Below are positions 61,111 through 64,000 of a stretch of 64,000 nucleotides of DNA, one piece after another. Each line of letters starts with the position of its first letter. The first letter of the stretch is position 1. The DNA comes from an uncultured Collinsella sp. GTDB lineage: Bacteria > Actinomycetota > Coriobacteriia > Coriobacteriales > Coriobacteriaceae. The translations under genes and the position numbers were made by a program. The notes beneath the pieces were generated by a model. It was given only the letters and a program-made list of their open reading frames with translations, was not told the DNA's origin and searched no databases. The DNA lies in NCBI GenBank assembly GCA_902470365.1, contig CABRFZ010000004.1:25865-89864 (forward strand), read 5' to 3'.

Positions 61111-63023
61111 AGGGCGCGGACCTTCGGCTCATCGTCAGCCTGCGGAATGGTGCCCACCACGTTGTCTGCCAGCCAGTCCATCTCGACGATTTGCGTGCTC
61201 GGCAGCGGGGGAAAGCCCTCGATCTGCACCACGCCGTCTTGGCTATGGAGCTCGCCGCCAAATGGATTGATGGAACCCTCGACGATGCCATTGCGGAGTA
61301 GCTGAACAAGTTTGCGTGTCTGATAGGGCAGGCCCGGAGCGTAGCGAATGTCGATAACGCCCGAGCTCATGCCATACCAGTAGTTGACGGCGCGGACCCG
61401 GCTGTCGTCACTGGTCTCGTCCCAGGTGCCATGCAGCAGACTTCGCACGATAAGCTCGTAATATCGGCCCCAGTTCCACACCGGCATGGCAATGCCGGCA
61501 ACCTTGCCATCGATCAGGCGGTGAAGTCCGTAGGCCGTGGGATCTTCGAGCGACTTTGACATGTCGGCGCCGGTCATGACGCTCACGCCTTCGCGACACA
61601 TGGCCTCGGCAAGGCCTCCGGCGGGCACATCGCCCCAGGTCAGGATAATTTGCGCGCGGGGGTCGAGCAGCGAGGCGCCGATGGCAAAGGCGTTGATCTC
61701 GCTAAGCGCGCCCGACGCAAAGACCGACGCGTGGTACCCAATTCGATGGTTGTCCGCCATGCTGGCCGCAAGGGCGCCCAGGAGGAACTTGGCCTCGTAC
61801 ATCTTTCCAAAGTACGAACGGACGCTTTGGTGGGGAAGGCCGATAGAACAGTTAAGGAACCGAACCTGGGGATACTCAACGGCTGCCCTGAGCGTGTATT
61901 CCATCAGGCGGTGCGAGGTCGAGAAGATGACCTTGTCTCCATGTTTGACAGCCGTTTCCACGGCGGCGTAGAACACGTCCGGATCGTGGCAGTCCTCGAA
62001 CGCTTCGGTGCGCACGATACCGCCAAAGTGCTCATCGAGATACTGACGTCCTTGGTCGTGCAGGCTGTCCCAGCTCGACGTCGCACAGGGGAACTCATGG
62101 ATAAAGGCGATACGCAGGGGGTTGGCCGCCGAATAGACGGTCTTGCCCATAAAGAAGTTGAGCACGCCGGAGGTGGACTTGGCGGGCGACTCTTCCTCAT
62201 CAACGCTCGGCGCTTCGACAAGATCGACCTTGTCCTCGTCATTTTTGCCGGCGATGACCAGTTCGCGCCAGATCTTGCACAGGCGGTTTACAACGATATC
62301 CGTCGGCGTATCCAACAGGCGGTCCTGGTTGTATACATTGAGGTAGACGAGCATGGCGTCGGCAGGCGTAATGTCCAGGTGGTCGCCGCCTGCGCGAAGG
62401 TAGGCGCGCTTAAAGAGCAGGAAGGTGTGGCGCAGGTAGTCAACCTTTTTCTGCGGCCATTTTTCGATAAGGTTCTGACCGAGCATCTTGGCGAGCGTCT
62501 CGTAGCTTCCCTCGCGCGAGAACTCGATCTCGTATAGGGGGCAGACGCGCCAAAACGCACAGAACTCACCGTACAGGCGGCTTTCGACGGAATCCCACGT
62601 GCCGGGGTAGAGACGGGTGACCTTGGCTGAAACCGTCGGGGAGTCCAGGAATTTGAGGACGCTGACGCGCTTGTTGCCCTCTTGGACGTAAAACCGATGC
62701 ATGAACTCGGTGACGATGATGGGGTCGCGATAGCCCTCGGTCACCTGGATGTCGTAGAGGTTAGACCACTTACGGGCGAACTCGGTGCTAAACGGCAGCA
62801 GGGGCATGAAGTTGCACGAAAAGGCGGACTGACGGCCCTTGGTGACCGTACCGACGACCATTTCGAGCGGAATGTCCCTCAGGCCGACGTTCTCTCGCTG
62901 GCCCAAGGGGAGCTGGGCAACCAAGCTATCGAGGTCCGTGAGGTACGGATGCTCGCTTTGACTAATGGCGCGTCGACGTCCTTGCTCGCCGCGCTTGCGT
63001 GCTTGACGATAGGCCTCTTCCAT
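61107..63023 (-). CDS. ParB-like domain fused to a BMP-family ligand-binding domain
   Basis: A 638-residue protein. Residues 60-150 resemble a ParB/sulfiredoxin-type fold (IQVTEGYRDPIIVTEFMHRF, VQEGNKRVSVLKFL). Residues 150-290 are helical. Residues 305-630 form a BMP (PnrA/Med-type) periplasmic-binding fold (PLRIAFIHEFPCATSSWDSL, YEAKFLLGALAASMADNHRI, ILTWGDVPAG). There is no signal peptide and no lipobox, so the binding domain is probably intracellular and acts as a nucleoside sensor. The start at 63023 is an ATG with GGGAGCAAAACT upstream on the minus strand. Confidence 0.75.
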   Translation of the reverse strand: MEEAYRQARKRGEQGRRRAISQSEHPYLTDLDSLVAQLPLGQRENVGLRDIPLEMVVGTVTKGRQSAFSCNFMPLLPFSTEFARKWSNLYDIQVTEGYRDPIIVTEFMHRFYVQEGNKRVSVLKFLDSPTVSAKVTRLYPGTWDSVESRLYGEFCAFWRVCPLYEIEFSREGSYETLAKMLGQNLIEKWPQKKVDYLRHTFLLFKRAYLRAGGDHLDITPADAMLVYLNVYNQDRLLDTPTDIVVNRLCKIWRELVIAGKNDEDKVDLVEAPSVDEEESPAKSTSGVLNFFMGKTVYSAANPLRIAFIHEFPCATSSWDSLHDQGRQYLDEHFGGIVRTEAFEDCHDPDVFYAAVETAVKHGDKVIFSTSHRLMEYTLRAAVEYPQVRFLNCSIGLPHQSVRSYFGKMYEAKFLLGALAASMADNHRIGYHASVFASGALSEINAFAIGASLLDPRAQIILTWGDVPAGGLAEAMCREGVSVMTGADMSKSLEDPTAYGLHRLIDGKVAGIAMPVWNWGRYYELIVRSLLHGTWDETSDDSRVRAVNYWYGMSSGVIDIRYAPGLPYQTRKLVQLLRNGIVEGSINPFGGELHSQDGVVQIEGFPPLPSTQIVEMDWLADNVVGTIPQADDEPKVRAL

Positions 63024-63079
63024 AGTTTTGCTCCCTTAGTCGTTTAAACAACTATATGAACCATGGTACCACGAATGAA

Positions 63080-63117
63080 AACCGCCACAAAGGTGCCTGT
63101 CCCTTTTTGGCGGGTTA
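63080..63117 (-). repeat. Gene-end hairpin with AGGGACAGG core at the mscS end
   Basis: On the minus strand AACCCGCCAAAA (starting in the TAA stop) pairs with TTTGTGGCGGTT around AGGGACAGGCACC, followed by TTTC. The arms are close to those at rph (CCCGCC versus CCTGCC), and the pairing side has changed to match (GGCGG versus GGCAG). Confidence 0.75.
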
Positions 63118-63882
63118 GGCGATGATGGGGGCGATGGCGCGGATACAGGCGTCGGCTGCCGTGAAAGTAGTGCTGTCGTCGCTGACGATAAAGATAATCT
63201 TGCCCTTGATGCCAAAGTCGCCGATCTCGCTAAAGAGCACATACGGCTCCTTGTCAAAACCCGAGATGGGCGAGACGGCCGTTTTGGTTGCGCTCGTGAG
63301 CTCGTCTGCCAGCACGTCAAGGGAAGCCCACTTAGACGTGTCCTTTACGGCAACGGGCACGGCCACGCGCCCAAAGGGCATCAAATGCACGAGTGTGTTC
63401 TTGGAAATGTTGGAGTTGGGGACGATGATGGTCTGTCCACAGGCATCCTCAATCATTGTATGGCGCCAAGTGATGTCTTGGACCACGCCGGATACGCCGC
63501 CGACCTCGATATTGTCGCCGGGTTTGATGATGCCCATAAACGTCACCTGCATGCCGCCGATAAGGTTTGACAGCGTGTCCTGAAAGCCGAGCGAGATGGC
63601 GATGCCGCCGACGCCAAGAGCGGCGACGAGCGCGTTTGCGTTAATGCCAAAGCAGTTGTCGAGGATAAAGCTGCCGCCAATCATCCAGATGACGGCGCGC
63701 GCGATGTTGATGAAGATACTCGATGCCGGAAGCGGGTTATCGTCTCGGTTAAGCAGATGGTTCAGGGTCTTGGATACGACCTTGGCGGCGACGGCGGTGC
63801 CTATCGCCAAGATGACGGCCCAGATGATGTTGTGGACCCACCGTTGCTCAAAGAAATGAAGAATCGGCTCAAACAATTCCAT
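63115..63882 (-). CDS. mscS: Small-conductance mechanosensitive channel MscS
   Basis: A 255-residue MscS: three membrane segments (residues 15-110), TM3 with GVGGIAISLGFQDTLSNLIG (the Gly/Ala pore helix), then a beta domain (KPGDNIEVGGVSGVVQDITW) and a C-terminal alpha-beta domain. It releases ions on osmotic downshock. The start at 63882 follows TAGGAGGTTTCCCTAC on the minus strand. It ends at a gene-end hairpin. Confidence 0.9.
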   Translation of the reverse strand: MELFEPILHFFEQRWVHNIIWAVILAIGTAVAAKVVSKTLNHLLNRDDNPLPASSIFINIARAVIWMIGGSFILDNCFGINANALVAALGVGGIAISLGFQDTLSNLIGGMQVTFMGIIKPGDNIEVGGVSGVVQDITWRHTMIEDACGQTIIVPNSNISKNTLVHLMPFGRVAVPVAVKDTSKWASLDVLADELTSATKTAVSPISGFDKEPYVLFSEIGDFGIKGKIIFIVSDDSTTFTAADACIRAIAPIIA

Positions 63883-64000
63883 GTAGGGAAACCTCCTAAT
63901 GATCGTCCAACCATGATACCCACCAAGAAGCCCGTCCGATCAAATTGAACTGCGCCCCAAATCTTGGACGCCCTAAATAGCGACTAGGCCGCAAGGGCCT
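63883..64000. other. Window end, promoter region of mscS
   Basis: 118 bases upstream of the minus-strand mscS gene. No coding frame or structural RNA can be supported; GCGCCCCAAATCTTGG near the end may belong to a repeat or to a feature outside the window. Confidence 0.4.

Overview
The window is a GC-rich bacterial chromosome segment with tightly packed genes, short spacers and strong AGGAGG-type ribosome binding sites. Gene content and protein style (acidic, Ala/Glu/Asp-rich proteins, a giant 2-hydroxyacyl-CoA dehydratase activase, a zinc-type L33, many DUF families of gut anaerobes) suggest a human-gut Coriobacteriia member, most likely Collinsella or a close relative. That assignment rests on recognising the proteins, not on a search.

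Layout. 1-3.4 kb: the end of a YitT-family membrane protein, two zinc-ribbon membrane proteins (one with a long Pro-Ala tract, one frameshifted) and a DUF2752 protein. 3.5-6.8 kb: a divergent pair, an M20 amidohydrolase (-) and a YtcJ-type amidohydrolase (+). 7.2-9.3 kb: groES-groEL, flanked by large nested palindromes. 9.6-14.1 kb: an FMN riboswitch controlling ribU, a fused double ECF ATPase, ecfT and probably two FMN-type split-barrel flavoproteins. 14.3-19.2 kb: argCJBD. 19.2-20.1 kb: a non-coding stretch with an AT-rich island, tandem repeats bounded by the 3' end of tRNA-Val, and tRNA-Val itself. 20.3-32.3 kb: housekeeping genes asnB, a murE-like ligase, a HAD phosphatase, murI-rph-rdgB-dtd, veg-ispE, tRNA-Pro, tatA, greA and lysS with an extra C-terminal tRNA-binding domain. 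32.7-45.1 kb: a ThrE-type exporter, a DUF2798 protein, a 1479-residue activase overlapping a TetR gene, clpC and a PepD dipeptidase. 45.2-47.9 kb: hipBA and mntP with a yybP-ykoY leader, all on the minus strand. 48-53.5 kb: disA-ispD-ispF-cysS, then rlmB and a YacP/NYN protein. 53.5-54.9 kb: a second HipA-type kinase fused to its own DNA-binding domain. 55-60.3 kb: the translation block tRNA-Thr(TGT) / tRNA-Tyr-Thr(GGT)-Met-tuf / rpmG-tRNA-Trp-secE-nusG-rplK-rplA. 60.4-63.9 kb (-): a metallophosphoesterase, a ParB-like/BMP fusion and an MscS channel.

What is unusual lies mostly between genes. Four genes (rph, the ThrE-type exporter gene, the metallophosphoesterase gene and mscS) end in a hairpin whose first arm begins in or at the stop codon, whose loop is a roughly 13-nt core (three of the four related to AGGGACAGG), and whose arms differ from gene to gene but stay complementary. 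Five other spacers hold long nested inverted repeats of unrelated sequence but the same architecture. A 67-bp palindrome occurs twice, a 12-bp-stem hairpin occurs twice, and a spacer near 55.2-55.6 kb holds two structured repeat families. Among proteins, the self-contained HTH-HipA kinase with two palindromic operator-like sites and the cytoplasmic ParB-like/BMP fusion deserve most attention. I saw no CRISPR array, transposase, integrase, prophage or rRNA gene.
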